Part shown: positions 1-10,522 of the stretch, piece after piece
How positions within the stretch are numbered: the first letter of the stretch is position 1
How the letters are laid out: each line of letters begins with the position of its first letter
Assembly: GCF_018128245.1 (NCBI RefSeq)
Contig: NZ_CP072378.1
Coordinates: 1-64,000, forward strand
Reading direction: 5' to 3'
DNA length: 64,000 nucleotides
From: Leptotrichia sp. oral taxon 221
GTDB lineage: Bacteria > Fusobacteriota > Fusobacteriia > Fusobacteriales > Leptotrichiaceae
The notes under the pieces: generated by a model
Database searches by the model: none
What the model was told of the DNA's origin: nothing
Seen by the model: only the letters and a program-made list of their open reading frames with translations
Made by a program: the position numbers and the translations under genes

Positions 1-332
1 TTTTTGTAATTTTTAATTTAAAAATTTTTACTCAAAAAATAAATTTACTTATTAAAAATATTTTACAAATTTTATGAAATACATTTTTATATAAAACATA
101 TTTTTAAAATTTCAAATTTAAAAAATTTTTAGAAAATAAATCAATTCTCAAAAATATAAAAAATATATTTTTAAATTAAATCTTTCTACAAAATATTTTT
201 ATTAATTTTTATTTTCAAAAATATAATTTACAATTTTGTTTAAAAAAATTTTTCTAAAATAATAAAAAGTAAAAATCCTTTTACAAATTTTATTTTTTTA
301 ATTTAAAATATTGAAAAAGTATCAAATACTTC
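1..332. other. Gene-free A/T-rich stretch next to rpmH, possible oriC-proximal DNA
   Basis: The stretch is almost entirely A and T and has no open reading frame of note. It lies directly upstream of rpmH-rnpA-yidD-yidC-jag-mnmE-gyrB-gyrA, which in many bacteria sit beside dnaA and oriC. A motif of the form TTTACAAA/T recurs near 61, 184, 228 and 278 (for example ttttacaaa). It only loosely resembles the DnaA-box consensus TTATCCACA. No dnaA gene is visible, so origin function is an inference from gene order and composition. Confidence 0.35.
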
Positions 333-361
333 TTGACTTTTTTTGAAAATTTGTTTATTAT
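333..361 (+). promoter_or_regulatory. Sigma70-type promoter for rpmH
   Basis: TTGACT at 333-338, a 17-base spacer and TATTAT at 356-361. The site is about 90 bases upstream of the rpmH start codon and ends the A/T-rich stretch, so it probably drives rpmH and, by read-through, rnpA and the genes after it. Confidence 0.6.
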
Positions 362-450
362 ATATCGTAAACAGTTTATTAAAAAATGTTATTTAAAAAT
401 GTAAATAAATAAACTAGTAAAAATAAAATTAATTTTAGAAAGGAAGAGAG

Positions 451-588
451 ATGACAAAAAGAACATATCAACCAAATAAAAGAAAAAGAAAAAAAGACCA
501 CGGATTTAGATTAAGAATGAAAACTAAAAGTGGAAGAAATGTATTAAAAAGAAGAAGAGCAAAAGGAAGAGCTAAATTATCAGCATAA
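451..588 (+). CDS. rpmH: Large ribosomal subunit protein bL34
   Basis: This 45-residue, strongly basic protein begins [15 protein letters not shown] and ends with GRAKLSA, the standard layout of bL34 (44-46 residues). It is a structural protein of the 50S subunit. The start is fixed by AGGAAGAGAG immediately upstream. As in most bacteria it is followed by rnpA, here separated by a hairpin terminator (589-620) that would leave rnpA less transcribed than rpmH. Identification is certain from sequence and context. Confidence 0.97.
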   Translation: MTKRTYQPNKRKRKKDHGFRLRMKTKSGRNVLKRRRAKGRAKLSA

Positions 589-620
589 CCCGGTGAATAA
601 AAAGCAGCACCGGGCTTTTT
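589..620 (+). terminator. Intrinsic terminator/attenuator between rpmH and rnpA
   Basis: A 7-bp stem CCCGGTG/CACCGGG (589-595 with 608-614) is followed by a T run. It starts right after the rpmH stop codon. There is no obvious new promoter before rnpA at 645, so it probably acts as a partial terminator that sets the L34 to RNase P protein ratio. Confidence 0.75.
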
Positions 621-644
621 AAAACAGAAAAGAGTTAAGAGAAA

Positions 645-974
645 ATGTCTATAAAAAAAATAAAAAATTCAAAAGAGTTTTCTTTAGTTTACAATAATTC
701 AAAAAAAATTTATACAAAATATGCGATTGTTTTCGTAAGGAATAATGAAAATGAGGAACAAAGATTCGGATTTGTTGCAAGTAAGAAGACTGGAAATGCT
801 GTTCAAAGAAATAGAATAAAAAGACTTTTTAGAGAATTTGTAAAAGAAAATGGGCAGAATTTAAAAAAGAATTCGGATTATGTGTTTGTAGGCAAATCAA
901 TTTTGAAAGAAAATATAAAAAATATAAAATATAAAGATATTGAAAAAGATTTATTGAAGGTGACGAGAAAATGA
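645..974 (+). CDS. rnpA: Ribonuclease P protein component
   Basis: The 109-residue basic protein contains the RNase P signature around residues 45-65 ([19 protein letters not shown]), which binds the catalytic RNA and pre-tRNA leader during 5' maturation of tRNAs. Length is normal for the family. It lies between rpmH and yidD, the standard order, and its stop codon overlaps the yidD start (ATGA at 971-974), which suggests translational coupling. Confidence 0.96.
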   Translation: MSIKKIKNSKEFSLVYNNSKKIYTKYAIVFVRNNENEEQRFGFVASKKTGNAVQRNRIKRLFREFVKENGQNLKKNSDYVFVGKSILKENIKNIKYKDIEKDLLKVTRK

Positions 975-1180
975 AACAAATTCTATTGTTTTTAATTAAA
1001 ATTTATCAGAATTTTTTTTCAGGAGCTTTTGGTAGAAGATGTAGGTTTTACCCAACCTGTTCTGAATATTCAAGACAAGCAATTACAAAATATGGAGCGA
1101 TTAAAGGAACTTTTTTGAGTGTAAAAAGAATACTGAAGTGTCATCCATTTCATAAAGGTGGATACGATCCCTTAAAATAA
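971..1180 (+). CDS. yidD: Membrane protein insertion efficiency factor YidD
   Basis: The 69-residue protein has the YidD hallmarks: a short amphipathic N-terminus, the segment [11 protein letters not shown] (about residues 24-34) and a C-terminal [11 protein letters not shown] motif. YidD sits at the inner membrane face and assists YidC/Sec insertion. It starts inside the rnpA stop and is followed 22 bases later by yidC, so the three are likely one operon. Confidence 0.95.
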   Translation: MKQILLFLIKIYQNFFSGAFGRRCRFYPTCSEYSRQAITKYGAIKGTFLSVKRILKCHPFHKGGYDPLK

Positions 1181-1202
1181 AATAATATGGAGGAACTAAT
1201 TC

Positions 1203-1859
1203 ATGTTTAAAATACCGTTTTTGGTAGATTTAGCAGTAAATTTATTAAAAGGAATTACTAATATAGTTGGAAATTATGGTGTTGCGATAATTATTTTAAC
1301 TATAATGATGAGAATATTAATATTTCCATTGACTTTAAAGCAAGAGAAGTCGATGAAAAAAATGAGAGAAATTCAACCAGAATTGGATAAATTGAAAGAG
1401 AAATATAAAGATAATCCGCAAGAATTTCAAAAAAGAACAGCGGAAGTTTATAAGGAAAATGGGGTAAATCCATTAGGTGGATGTTTGCCATTGTTAATTC
1501 AAATGCCAATATTTGTGGCTTTATATTATGCGCTTATTGGAAATGCAATCCCTAATGATGCAACTTTTTTATGGTTTAATTTGAAAAAACCAGATGCGTT
1601 ATTTCAAATTACAAATACATTGTCGTTTAATTTGTTGCCAATTTTAAATACAGCAGCAACTTTTGTACAACAAAAAATTATGACTGGTAGCACAGGTGAT
1701 AAGCAAGAAAATAATCCAATGCAATCAATGCTTTATACAATGCCATTGATGATGTTATTTATTTTCTATAGAATGCCTTCGGGAGTAACTTTATACTACT
1801 TATTCTCAACGATTTTTTCTGTTATTCAACAATATTTCATTATGAAAGGAAGAAATTAG
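1203..1859 (+). CDS. yidC: Membrane protein insertase YidC (short form)
   Basis: At 218 residues this is the compact YidC/Oxa1 form: the large periplasmic domain of proteobacterial YidC is absent. Visible are an N-terminal membrane segment, a cytoplasmic Lys/Glu-rich helical hairpin (about residues 46-90, KQEKSMKKMREIQPEL), the conserved NPLGGCLPLLIQMPIFVALY stretch (about 88-107) and further membrane helices ending MPSGVTLYYL. It inserts and folds inner-membrane proteins with or without Sec. AGGAGG precedes the start; jag begins 4 bases after its stop. Confidence 0.95.
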   Translation: MFKIPFLVDLAVNLLKGITNIVGNYGVAIIILTIMMRILIFPLTLKQEKSMKKMREIQPELDKLKEKYKDNPQEFQKRTAEVYKENGVNPLGGCLPLLIQMPIFVALYYALIGNAIPNDATFLWFNLKKPDALFQITNTLSFNLLPILNTAATFVQQKIMTGSTGDKQENNPMQSMLYTMPLMMLFIFYRMPSGVTLYYLFSTIFSVIQQYFIMKGRN

Positions 1860-1862
1860 GTA

Positions 1863-2708
1863 ATGGATAAAATAATCTTAAAAGCACAAAATGAAGAAGA
1901 ATTAAACAGTATGATAAAAAGATCGCTTACTTTAGGAGAGGACGAAACTTATAAAGTAAAGGTCTTAAAATATCCTAAAAAGATATTGTTTGTTAGTATA
2001 AAAGGTGAATATGAAGTAGAAATAGTGAAAAAATCTCAAGTTGAGGATTTGAAAAATGAGCACTTGAAAAAAAGAGAAAGTAAAAATGAAAATATTACTT
2101 TAAAACCTAGATTACAAACTAAAAATGAAAATAAAGAAAATGACAAAAAAAATTCTGAAAGAAGAAATTCTAGTTCAAAAGATTTTCAAAAAAATAAAAT
2201 TGTAAAAAGAAAAGAAGAAAACAAAGAAACTGTATTAGAAAAACAAATTGATGCTAATGATGCAAATGTTAGCAAAATTAGAAGTTTTATAAAAGAGTTT
2301 TTGGTTAATTCTAAATTGGAAATAGTAATAGTTGATATCGCTAAAGAAGGTGACAAATATATTGTTAATGTGGATGGAAAAGATATGAGATATTTAATTG
2401 GTGAAAAAGGAAGTTCATTGAATAGTATTGAGTATTTGTTAAGTTCAGTTAAATCTTTAAAACATTTGAAAGTTGTTATTGATTCAAATAATTACAAACA
2501 AAAAAGAGAAGCTTCTTTGAGAGAATTAGCTAGAAAAAAAGGTAAAAAAGTGTTGGATTCAGGAAAAACTGTAAAATTGAATCCTATGTCAGCTAGAGAA
2601 AGAAAGATAATACATGAAGAAATATCATTTATCAAAGGGTTAGAAACTGAAAGTGTAGGAGAAGATCCTAAAAGATATTTGGTAATTAAAAAAACAAAAA
2701 ATAAATAG
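1863..2708 (+). CDS. khpB: RNA-binding protein Jag/KhpB (Jag_N, KH and R3H domains)
   Basis: The 281-residue protein has an N-terminal Jag domain (about 1-55), a charged, low-complexity Lys/Glu/Asn linker (about 58-130), a KH domain with GEKGSSLNSIEYL (about 178-190) and a C-terminal R3H domain (NPMSARERKIIHEEI, then GEDPKRYLVI). KhpB binds RNA, usually with KhpA, and affects cell elongation and division in Firmicutes; that role is carried over from homologues. It follows yidC by 3 bases as in most genomes. Confidence 0.92.
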   Translation: MDKIILKAQNEEELNSMIKRSLTLGEDETYKVKVLKYPKKILFVSIKGEYEVEIVKKSQVEDLKNEHLKKRESKNENITLKPRLQTKNENKENDKKNSERRNSSSKDFQKNKIVKRKEENKETVLEKQIDANDANVSKIRSFIKEFLVNSKLEIVIVDIAKEGDKYIVNVDGKDMRYLIGEKGSSLNSIEYLLSSVKSLKHLKVVIDSNNYKQKREASLRELARKKGKKVLDSGKTVKLNPMSARERKIIHEEISFIKGLETESVGEDPKRYLVIKKTKNK

Positions 2709-2716
2709 AATGAGGT

Positions 2717-4090
2717 ATGACGATGTTATTTGATACAATTGCAGCAATTTCAACGCCTAAAGGTGAAGGTGGAATTGGTATAATAAGAATATCGGGAGAT
2801 AAATCATTTGAAATTTTAGATAAAATATTTAAGCCTAAAAACCCAAATAGAGATTTGGGTTTTTATCAGTTTAATTATGGATTTATTCACGATGGAGAAA
2901 AAGTAATAGATGAATCGATGGTTGTGAGAATGAAGGCACCGAAAACATATACTTGTGAGGATGTTGTTGAGATTAATTGTCATGGTGGACAATTTGTTAC
3001 TCAAAAGGTGTTGGAATTGGTTCTTAAAAATGGTGCTAGACATGCTGAGCAAGGGGAATTTACAAAAAGAGCATTTATGAATGGGAGAATTGATTTGTCG
3101 CAAGCAGAGGCGGTAATGGACTTGATACAAGGGAAAACTGAGAAGAGTATCTCGCTTTCTTTAGATCAATTGAGAGGAGATTTGAGGGATAAGATTAATA
3201 GCTTTAAAAAGGCGTTGCTGGATATTACGGCGCATGTTAATGTTGTTTTGGATTATCCTGAGGAAGGGATTGATGATCCGTTGCCAGTTGAGTTAAGAGA
3301 TAACTTAGAGGCGGTTTATGAAGAGGCTACTCGACTTATAGAATCTTATGATAAAGGTAAAAAAATAAAAGAGGGGATAAAAACAGTTATTGTTGGAAAA
3401 CCAAATGTTGGGAAGTCTACGCTTTTAAATTCGTTGTTGAGGGAAGAGAGAGCGATAGTAACTCATGTTGCGGGAACTACGAGAGATGTGATTGAGGAAG
3501 TTATTAACATAAAAGGGATTCCGTTAGTATTAGTAGATACGGCTGGAATTAGACAGACAGATGATATTGTTGAAAATATTGGTGTTGAAAAATCGAAGGA
3601 ATTTATTGAAAAAGCTGATTTAGTGTTATTGGTTTTGGATGCCTCGAGAGAATTGGAAGATGAAGACCGTGAAGTAATTAATCAGATTAATGAAAATCAT
3701 AAAAAAGTAATTGTTTTATTGAATAAAATTGATTTGGAAAGAAAAATCGATTTGGATGAATATAATTTTGAAAATATTGTGGAAATTTCAGCACAAAAAA
3801 ATGTTGGAATTGAGGATATGGAAGAAAAAATTTATTCGTTCATTGTAGATGAAAAGGTGGAAGATTCGTCTGAAAAATTGATAATTACTAATGTTCGGCA
3901 TAAAACGGCACTTGAAAAGACGAAGGATGCGATAAGAAATATTTTTGAAACAATAGATATGGGACTTCCGATGGATTTGATTTCTGTGGACTTAAAAGAG
4001 GCGCTAGATTCATTGTCTGAAATTACTGGAGAAATTTCTTCAGAGGATATTTTAGATCATGTCTTTGGAAATTTCTGTGTTGGAAAATAA
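2717..4090 (+). CDS. mnmE: tRNA uridine-5-carboxymethylaminomethyl modification GTPase MnmE
   Basis: The 457-residue protein has the tetrahydrofolate-binding N-terminal domain ([22 protein letters not shown]), a central helical domain and an inserted G domain with [12 protein letters not shown] (P loop), DTAGI and NKID, ending in the family's invariant C-terminal CxGK motif (CVGK). With MnmG it makes the 5-substituted wobble uridine of several tRNAs. Its usual partner mnmG is not next door; gyrB follows. The start could be 2717 or the ATG at 2723. Confidence 0.95.
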   Translation: MTMLFDTIAAISTPKGEGGIGIIRISGDKSFEILDKIFKPKNPNRDLGFYQFNYGFIHDGEKVIDESMVVRMKAPKTYTCEDVVEINCHGGQFVTQKVLELVLKNGARHAEQGEFTKRAFMNGRIDLSQAEAVMDLIQGKTEKSISLSLDQLRGDLRDKINSFKKALLDITAHVNVVLDYPEEGIDDPLPVELRDNLEAVYEEATRLIESYDKGKKIKEGIKTVIVGKPNVGKSTLLNSLLREERAIVTHVAGTTRDVIEEVINIKGIPLVLVDTAGIRQTDDIVENIGVEKSKEFIEKADLVLLVLDASRELEDEDREVINQINENHKKVIVLLNKIDLERKIDLDEYNFENIVEISAQKNVGIEDMEEKIYSFIVDEKVEDSSEKLIITNVRHKTALEKTKDAIRNIFETIDMGLPMDLISVDLKEALDSLSEITGEISSEDILDHVFGNFCVGK

Positions 4091-4242
4091 ATTTGAGAAA
4101 AATAAAAAAATTAAGTGAATTAAAACAATAAATAAACTTAAGAAGTGTATAATAGAAGTAGCGTAAAAAATAATTTATTCAAAATGACAAGTTAAAGTAA
4201 TTGGAAAAGTAAATAATAGTGAAAAGGGAGGAATTTGTAAAA

Positions 4243-6225
4243 ATGGCTAATAATTATGGAGCCGAGAGTATTACGGTTTTAGAAGGGTTGGAAGCGGTAA
4301 GAAAGAGACCTGGAATGTATATAGGATCGACTTCTTCAAAAGGATTGCACCATTTGGTGTGGGAAATTGTTGATAATAGTGTGGATGAGGCTTTGGCTGG
4401 GATTTGTGATAATATAACAGTGAAAATTTTAGAAGGAAATATTATCGAAGTAACAGACAATGGTCGTGGAATACCAGTAGCAATGCATAAAACTGGGAAA
4501 TCTACATTGGAAGTTGTAATGACAGTGCTTCATGCTGGAGGTAAATTTGATAACGATAACTATAAAGTGTCTGGGGGACTTCACGGAGTAGGTATTTCCG
4601 TTGTAAATGCGTTGTCTGAATGGGTTGAAGCAACTGTAACTAGAGATGGACAAATTGTGAGACAGACTTACAAAAGAGGAGTTCCTACATCAGCACCTGA
4701 AAAAATTGGGGACGCACCAGAAGATGCACATGGTACAATTATTAAATTTAAAGCAGATGATGAAATATTTGAAACAACGGTTTATGATTTTTCGGTTTTA
4801 GAATCGAGATTAAAAGAGTTGGCTTATTTGAATAAAGGTTTGAAAATCAAGTTGGTTGATGCAAGAAAACCTGATGAGATTAGAGAAGAAGATTTTCATT
4901 TTGAAGGTGGAATAAAAGACTTTTTGAGAGAGATTACTAATGAAGAAAAAATCGTGGAAGATGTAATTTACATGGCAGATTCTTATGAAACGCAACCAGC
5001 AAAAGAAGTAGAAGCTGTAGATGAAGACGGAAATGTTTTTATAAAAAAAGTTGGAGCTAAAATTGTTGAAGTGGAAATTGCTATGAGTTATACTACTGCT
5101 CAAAGAGAAATTGTTTATTCATTTGTAAATAATATAAATACTCATGAAGGTGGAACGCATGTAAGTGGGTTTAGAACAGCTTTAACAAGAACAGTGAATG
5201 ATATTGCAAAAGAAATGAAATTGATTAAGGAAAAAGGTGGATCATTCCAAGGGACAGATGTTAGAGAAGGGTTAGTTTGCGTAATTAGTGTGAAAATACC
5301 TGAGCCACAATTTGAAGGGCAAACAAAAACTAAATTAGGAAATAGTGAAGTTTCAGGAATTGTTTCGAATATTGTTGGAAATAAATTGAAATTCTATTTG
5401 GAAGATCATCCGAAAGCAACAGAAAAAATTATTGAAAAAATGTTGATGTCGAAAAAAGCTAGAGAAGCGGCTAAAAAAGCTAGAGAGTTAGTTTTGAGAA
5501 AAAGTAATCTTGAAGTTGGTTCATTGCCAGGGAAATTAGCTGATTGTTCGTCAAAAGATCCGTCAGAATCAGAAATTTTCATAGTTGAGGGGAATTCAGC
5601 TGGAGGTTCTGCAAAACAAGGTAGAGATAGAAGATTCCAAGCGATTTTGCCTTTGAGAGGAAAAATTTTGAATGTAGAAAAATCGGGGATTCACAAAGCG
5701 CTTGAAAATGCAGAAATTAGAGATATGATAACAGCATTTGGAGCTGGATTTGGTGATGATATAAATCTTGAAAAATTGAGATATCATAAAATTGTAATAA
5801 TGACAGATGCGGATGTTGATGGAGCACATATTAGAACATTGATGCTAACGTTCTTTTACAGACATTTGAGAGAGTTAATTGATGAAGGGTATATTTATAT
5901 AGCGCAACCGCCTTTATACAAAATACAGGCTGGTAGAGCGGTTAGATACGCGTATTCTGATGACCAATTAAAACAAGTGACAAAAGTTCTTGAAAATGAG
6001 AATAGAAAATATACAGTTCAAAGATATAAAGGATTGGGAGAAATGAATCCTGAGCAATTGTGGGAAACTACGTTGGATCCAGAAGTGAGAACATTGTTGA
6101 AAGTATCGATGGAAGATGCATCTTATGCTGATAAAATGTTTAATATTTTAATGGGAGATAAAGTAGAGCCAAGAAGAAAATTCATTGAAGATAATGCAAG
6201 TTATGTTAAGAATTTGGATATTTAG
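4243..6225 (+). CDS. gyrB: DNA gyrase subunit B
   Basis: The 660-residue protein shows the GHKL ATPase motifs ([32 protein letters not shown]), the transducer domain and a TOPRIM domain with [15 protein letters not shown] and [12 protein letters not shown], then the C-terminal [18 protein letters not shown] block. With GyrA it introduces negative supercoils. The frame is open from a GTG at 4219, but GGGAGG at 4226-4231 lies inside that extension and ideally serves the ATG at 4243 (MANNYGAES), which is chosen here. gyrA follows after 51 bases. Confidence 0.97.
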   Translation: MANNYGAESITVLEGLEAVRKRPGMYIGSTSSKGLHHLVWEIVDNSVDEALAGICDNITVKILEGNIIEVTDNGRGIPVAMHKTGKSTLEVVMTVLHAGGKFDNDNYKVSGGLHGVGISVVNALSEWVEATVTRDGQIVRQTYKRGVPTSAPEKIGDAPEDAHGTIIKFKADDEIFETTVYDFSVLESRLKELAYLNKGLKIKLVDARKPDEIREEDFHFEGGIKDFLREITNEEKIVEDVIYMADSYETQPAKEVEAVDEDGNVFIKKVGAKIVEVEIAMSYTTAQREIVYSFVNNINTHEGGTHVSGFRTALTRTVNDIAKEMKLIKEKGGSFQGTDVREGLVCVISVKIPEPQFEGQTKTKLGNSEVSGIVSNIVGNKLKFYLEDHPKATEKIIEKMLMSKKAREAAKKARELVLRKSNLEVGSLPGKLADCSSKDPSESEIFIVEGNSAGGSAKQGRDRRFQAILPLRGKILNVEKSGIHKALENAEIRDMITAFGAGFGDDINLEKLRYHKIVIMTDADVDGAHIRTLMLTFFYRHLRELIDEGYIYIAQPPLYKIQAGRAVRYAYSDDQLKQVTKVLENENRKYTVQRYKGLGEMNPEQLWETTLDPEVRTLLKVSMEDASYADKMFNILMGDKVEPRRKFIEDNASYVKNLDI

Positions 6226-6276
6226 TTGTGAAATGATGAGGTTAGTGATGAACTAAAAACGAGGAGGAGAAAATAA

Positions 6277-8838
6277 ATGTCTGATGATTTCAGAGATGAA
6301 GATAAAAAAGAAAACGAAGAGATAAATGAAAATGACGATAAAGAAATAATTGTAGATGGATTACCAAAAACTACTGATTTATCGAATGAACAAAATGTGT
6401 ATATAGAAGACGAGATAAAATCTGCGTACTTAGATTACTCGATGAGTGTTATTGTAAGTCGTGCGTTGCCAGATGTAAGGGATGGATTAAAACCTGTTCA
6501 CAGAAGAATTCTTTTTGCAATGAATGAAATGGGAATGAGCCACAAAACGCCATTTAAAAAATCAGCGAGAATTGTTGGGGACGTTTTAGGGAAATTTCAC
6601 CCTCACGGAGATTCGTCTGTATATGGTGCGATGGTAAGAATGGCACAAGATTTTAATATGAGATATGAATTAATCGATGGTCACGGAAACTTTGGATCGA
6701 TTGATGGTGATGAAGCTGCGGCGATGAGATATACTGAGGCGAGAATGGCTAAAATTACTGAAGAATTATTGGCAGATATCGGAAAAGATACGATTGATTA
6801 TAGAAAAAACTTTGATGAAAGTTTAGATGAACCAGTGGTTTTACCAGCAAAATTGCCTAATTTATTGTTAAATGGAGCGAATGGGATTGCTGTAGGGATG
6901 GCAACAAATATTCCGCCACATAATTTAGGAGAAGTAGTTGATGGAATTGTAGCATTGATTGATAATCCAGAAATTTCGATAGATGAGTTAATCGGTTACA
7001 TAAAAGGTCCTGATTTTCCGACAGGTGGAATTATAAATGGTAGACAAGGAATTTATGATGCGTACAGAACAGGACGTGGTAGGTTAATCGTTGCGGGTCG
7101 TGTAGAAATTGAAAAAGCAAAAAATGGGAAAGAGTCAATAATTGTAACTGAATTGCCATATCAAGTGAATAAATCTAGATTTATCGAAAGAATTGCAAAT
7201 TTAGTAAAACAAAAAAGATTGACTGGAATTTCAGATTTAAGAGATGAAACTGACAGAGACGGAATTAGAATTGTTATCGAGTTGAAAAAAGGTGAAGAAA
7301 GTGAGTTAGTATTAAATAATTTGTATAAATTCACTGATTTGCAAAATACTTTTGGAGTGATAATGTTGGCGTTGGTAAACAATGCACCAAAAGTCTTGAA
7401 TTTAAAACAGATTTTGGAAAAATATTTAGAGCATAGATATGAGGTTATTACGAGAAGAGTAAAATTTGAGCTTAATAAGGCTAAAAATAGGGCTCATATT
7501 TTGGAAGGATTTAAAATAGCACTTGATAATATTGAAGAAGTTATTAGAATTATTAGAGCTGCAAAAGATGCGAATATTGCGAAAGCTAATTTAATAGAGG
7601 CTTTTTCATTCTCAGAAATTCAAGCAAAAGCAATTTTAGATATGAGATTGCAAAGATTGACTGGATTGGAAAGAGATAAAATTAATGAAGAATACAACGA
7701 ATTGATGTTATTAATTGAAGAATTAAATGCAATTTTAGCTGATGATTCGAAAATATATGGTATAATTAAAGAGGAGGCTATTAAGTTAAAAGAAGATTTT
7801 GGTGATGATAGAAAAACTGAAATTAGAAATACGAGAGCCGAAATTACGATTGAAGATTTGATTAAAGATGAAGAAGTTGTAGTGACTTTGACTGAAAAAG
7901 GTTATGTTAAGAGAATACCTATTGATTCGTACCGTTCGCAAAGAAGAGGTGGCGTAGGAGTTAATGCGACAAATACGATTGAAGATGACGTTGTAAAAGA
8001 TATGTATATTGCCAAAAACTTGGATACATTGCTTATATTTACGACAAAAGGAAAAGTATTTAGCATAAAAGTTTACGAAATTCCAGAAACTGGAAAACAA
8101 GCTCGTGGTAAATTAATTGGAAATATTATCAAATTATCTGAAGATGAAAGTGTTAGTACGGTAATAAAAGTTCGTGAATTTGAAAAAGATAGAAATTTAT
8201 TCTTTGTAACACGAAACGGAGTTGTTAAAAAATCTGAATTAACATTGTTTGGAAATATTAATAAAAATGGAAAACGTGCTATACGATTAAATGATGATGA
8301 TGAAGTTATGTATATTGGACTTACAAGTGGTACAGGAGAAGATGAAATTTTTGCTGCAACTAGAAATGGAATTGCTATGAGATTTTCTGAAAAAGAAGTT
8401 AGAAGCATGGGAACTGCTGCTGCTGGAGTTAAAGGAATAACTCTTCGTGATGAAGATAAAGTTGTAGGTGCTGCTATCATAAATTCTCAAATGGATAATG
8501 CTGAAGTAAGAATATTGACAATTACAGAAGAAGGTTATGGAAAACGAACTAAATTATTGGAATACAGATTAACTTCTCGTGGTGGAAAAGGTATTATTAA
8601 TGCTAAATTAAATGAAAAAACAGGAAAAATCGTAGATGTTAAAGTAGTTAATGAGAACGATGAAATCATGCTTATAACTTCAGAAGGAACTTTGATTAGA
8701 ACTAGCGTAAATAATATATCTGTAATTGGTCGTACAGCAACTGGAGTGAGAATAATGAAAGTTAGAAACAATGAGAAAATTGCCTCAGTTGTAAAAATTA
8801 CTGAAGAACCAAAATTAGATGAAGATGAACAAGAGTAA
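6277..8838 (+). CDS. gyrA: DNA gyrase subunit A
   Basis: The 853-residue protein has an unusually acidic N-terminal extension (about 35 residues, many Asp/Glu), then the breakage-reunion domain with the catalytic tyrosine in [11 protein letters not shown] and the QRRGG(VG) GyrA-box sequence at the start of the C-terminal beta-pinwheel, which ends in an acidic tail. In the quinolone-resistance-determining region it reads [17 protein letters not shown]: serine is kept at the E. coli Ser83 position but glycine occupies the Asp87 position. GAGGAGGAG precedes the start. Confidence 0.97.
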   Translation: MSDDFRDEDKKENEEINENDDKEIIVDGLPKTTDLSNEQNVYIEDEIKSAYLDYSMSVIVSRALPDVRDGLKPVHRRILFAMNEMGMSHKTPFKKSARIVGDVLGKFHPHGDSSVYGAMVRMAQDFNMRYELIDGHGNFGSIDGDEAAAMRYTEARMAKITEELLADIGKDTIDYRKNFDESLDEPVVLPAKLPNLLLNGANGIAVGMATNIPPHNLGEVVDGIVALIDNPEISIDELIGYIKGPDFPTGGIINGRQGIYDAYRTGRGRLIVAGRVEIEKAKNGKESIIVTELPYQVNKSRFIERIANLVKQKRLTGISDLRDETDRDGIRIVIELKKGEESELVLNNLYKFTDLQNTFGVIMLALVNNAPKVLNLKQILEKYLEHRYEVITRRVKFELNKAKNRAHILEGFKIALDNIEEVIRIIRAAKDANIAKANLIEAFSFSEIQAKAILDMRLQRLTGLERDKINEEYNELMLLIEELNAILADDSKIYGIIKEEAIKLKEDFGDDRKTEIRNTRAEITIEDLIKDEEVVVTLTEKGYVKRIPIDSYRSQRRGGVGVNATNTIEDDVVKDMYIAKNLDTLLIFTTKGKVFSIKVYEIPETGKQARGKLIGNIIKLSEDESVSTVIKVREFEKDRNLFFVTRNGVVKKSELTLFGNINKNGKRAIRLNDDDEVMYIGLTSGTGEDEIFAATRNGIAMRFSEKEVRSMGTAAAGVKGITLRDEDKVVGAAIINSQMDNAEVRILTITEEGYGKRTKLLEYRLTSRGGKGIINAKLNEKTGKIVDVKVVNENDEIMLITSEGTLIRTSVNNISVIGRTATGVRIMKVRNNEKIASVVKITEEPKLDEDEQE

Positions 8839-8862
8839 ATAAGTAAAAAGGAAGTGATCTAA

Positions 8863-9618
8863 ATGTTATCGAAAAAAGCATTATTTTTAATTACTGCAGA
8901 AAATGAAGTTGAAGCTTTGGTGGAATTTGCTAAAGTGTTTAAAAAGAAATACGGAATAGAGGCAGAAGGTCTTTATGTTAAGGATATCTTGAAATATGAA
9001 ATATTTCCAATCGCAGTAGAGGGAATTGGAATTAATGTGGGGGCAAACTACGCATTCAAGGAATACAAAGAATTAGAAGAAAAAACTTTTAGACACATAA
9101 GAGAGCTAACAGCACCAGATTTTTCAAATGTTTATAGTAGAGAAGGAGAAACTGTTGAAATTGCTTTAGAAGAGTTAAAAAAATATGATATGTTAGTTGT
9201 TGTAAAAAATGATAAGGTAACTTCTATTTTGAAGGATATTATGAGAAGTGTTTACAAACCGTTGATAATATTGCCTAATCAACTAGAATTTAAGTTAGAT
9301 AACTTATTATTATTAGATGATGGAGCTTACAACGCGAATAAGACATTGTTTACATTTTATAACATATTTCATGAACAAAAGGTTGATGTTTTGCGGGTAA
9401 ATGTGGATTCAGAAGATAATTTGTCAGAAAGATTTGGAGAAAATTACAATTTGATTCACAAAAAAGGAGATCCCTTTAAAACAATCATGGAAACATCGAA
9501 AGATTATGATATGATTTTGATGGGAGATTTGAGATACACAATAATGGTTGAAAGAATTACTGGAAAGTTAGGTGTAAGAATTTTAGAAAATATGAAAAAA
9601 CCGATTTTTATTGATTAA
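8863..9618 (+). CDS. UspA-like stress protein, probably two tandem Usp domains
   Basis: The 251-residue soluble protein has two alternating beta/alpha halves. Each resembles a universal stress protein fold: the first strand KKALFLITAENEVEALVEFA followed by GLYVKDIL, and a second half beginning DNLLLLDDGAYNANKTL followed by VDVLRVNVDS and ending DMILMGDLRYT and GKLGVRILENMKKPIFID. Usp proteins often bind nucleotides, but the classical G-2x-G-9x-G(S/T) loop is not clear here. It lies 24 bases after gyrA and could be cotranscribed with it. Function beyond the fold is unknown. Confidence 0.55.
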   Translation: MLSKKALFLITAENEVEALVEFAKVFKKKYGIEAEGLYVKDILKYEIFPIAVEGIGINVGANYAFKEYKELEEKTFRHIRELTAPDFSNVYSREGETVEIALEELKKYDMLVVVKNDKVTSILKDIMRSVYKPLIILPNQLEFKLDNLLLLDDGAYNANKTLFTFYNIFHEQKVDVLRVNVDSEDNLSERFGENYNLIHKKGDPFKTIMETSKDYDMILMGDLRYTIMVERITGKLGVRILENMKKPIFID

Positions 9619-9899
9619 TTATTTTGTTTTAATATTGAATGAAAGTTTTTAGACTCTCTCTAGTATGCATTTAAAACCTTAAAATTATTGAAATAATAAT
9701 AGATACTAAATATTAATTGTTTGTTTTTATTACAGATAATTATTTAGAAAAATAATAAAAAAATCTAGATAAAAGAAGTTATATTATTTTTAATAGAAAA
9801 TTATGTATTTTATCATATGATTTTTAAGATAAAATTAAGATGAAACTAGTATAATGTAAAAAATGAGAAAATAAAAAATTAGAAGGAGAGAGAGCATAA

Positions 9900-10349
9900 A
9901 TGAAAGTTTTAATTTGTTCAGATAGCCACGGGAAATTGGATTATTTCCAAGATGTAATGGAATTAGAGCAGCCAGAAATTGTTATATTTGCTGGAGATCA
10001 CAGTGTAGATGCATTGAATATATCATTGATGCATCATAAAATTCCATTTGCATATGTTCGTGGAAATACAGACTATGATGATGATGATGCTAAAGATGTT
10101 AGAATTTTTGATTTGATGGGTAGAAAAGTATTTTTAACTCATGGACATCTTTATGGAGTAAAAACGAATTTAAATGAGCTTGAAAAAAAAGCAAGAGAAG
10201 AAAATGCTGATATTTGTATTTTCGGGCATACTCACAGAGAGTATTTAGTAGAAAAAGATGGAACTGTTTACGTTAATCCAGGAGCATTGCAAGATAAAAA
10301 ATACGTAATATACGATGGAAGAGATTTCATACAAAAAGTTTTGGATTAA
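9900..10349 (+). CDS. YfcE/MJ0936-type metallophosphoesterase
   Basis: The 149-residue protein has the full metal-binding set of the small calcineurin-like phosphodiesterases: SDSHG near the start, AGDHS (aspartate and histidine ligands), RGNTDYD, LTHGHLYG and FGHTH. These coordinate two metal ions for phosphodiester hydrolysis. The natural substrate is not predictable. AGAAGGAGAGAGA precedes the start and a TATAAT at 9850-9855 may be its -10 box. It is a single-gene unit closed by a terminator at 10360-10396. Confidence 0.88.
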   Translation: MKVLICSDSHGKLDYFQDVMELEQPEIVIFAGDHSVDALNISLMHHKIPFAYVRGNTDYDDDDAKDVRIFDLMGRKVFLTHGHLYGVKTNLNELEKKAREENADICIFGHTHREYLVEKDGTVYVNPGALQDKKYVIYDGRDFIQKVLD

Positions 10350-10359
10350 ATAATTAGAG

Positions 10360-10396
10360 GAGTTGTAGATGGCTAGTGTTATTTGCAGCTCTTTTT
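10360..10396 (+). terminator. Intrinsic terminator after the phosphoesterase gene
   Basis: GAGTTG (10360-10365) can pair with CAGCTC (10386-10391, one G-U pair) and is followed directly by six T residues. Confidence 0.6.
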
Positions 10397-10458
10397 TATT
10401 ATAAATTATTTTCTATAGAAAAATAAAAGTTTTTAATATTTTAGACTTAACTTTTGTC

Positions 10459-10487
10459 TTGTAAATAATCAAATAAACCAGTATAAT
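10459..10487 (+). promoter_or_regulatory. Sigma70-type promoter for thiamine pyrophosphokinase
   Basis: TTGTAA at 10459-10464, 17-base spacer, TATAAT at 10482-10487, about 35 bases before the gene. No thiamine-pyrophosphate riboswitch is seen in this short leader. Confidence 0.65.
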
Positions 10488-10522
10488 ATTAAAACAGAAA
10501 ATCTGAAGTTTGGAGGGAAAAG

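Noticed and set aside
4219-4242. GTG start giving an 8-residue N-terminal extension of GyrB
   Set aside because: The Shine-Dalgarno GGGAGG lies inside this extension and fits the ATG at 4243; GyrB homologues start at the latter position.
10350-10522. A TPP riboswitch upstream of thiamine pyrophosphokinase
   Set aside because: The leader after the promoter is only about 30 bases and has no THI-box-like sequence.
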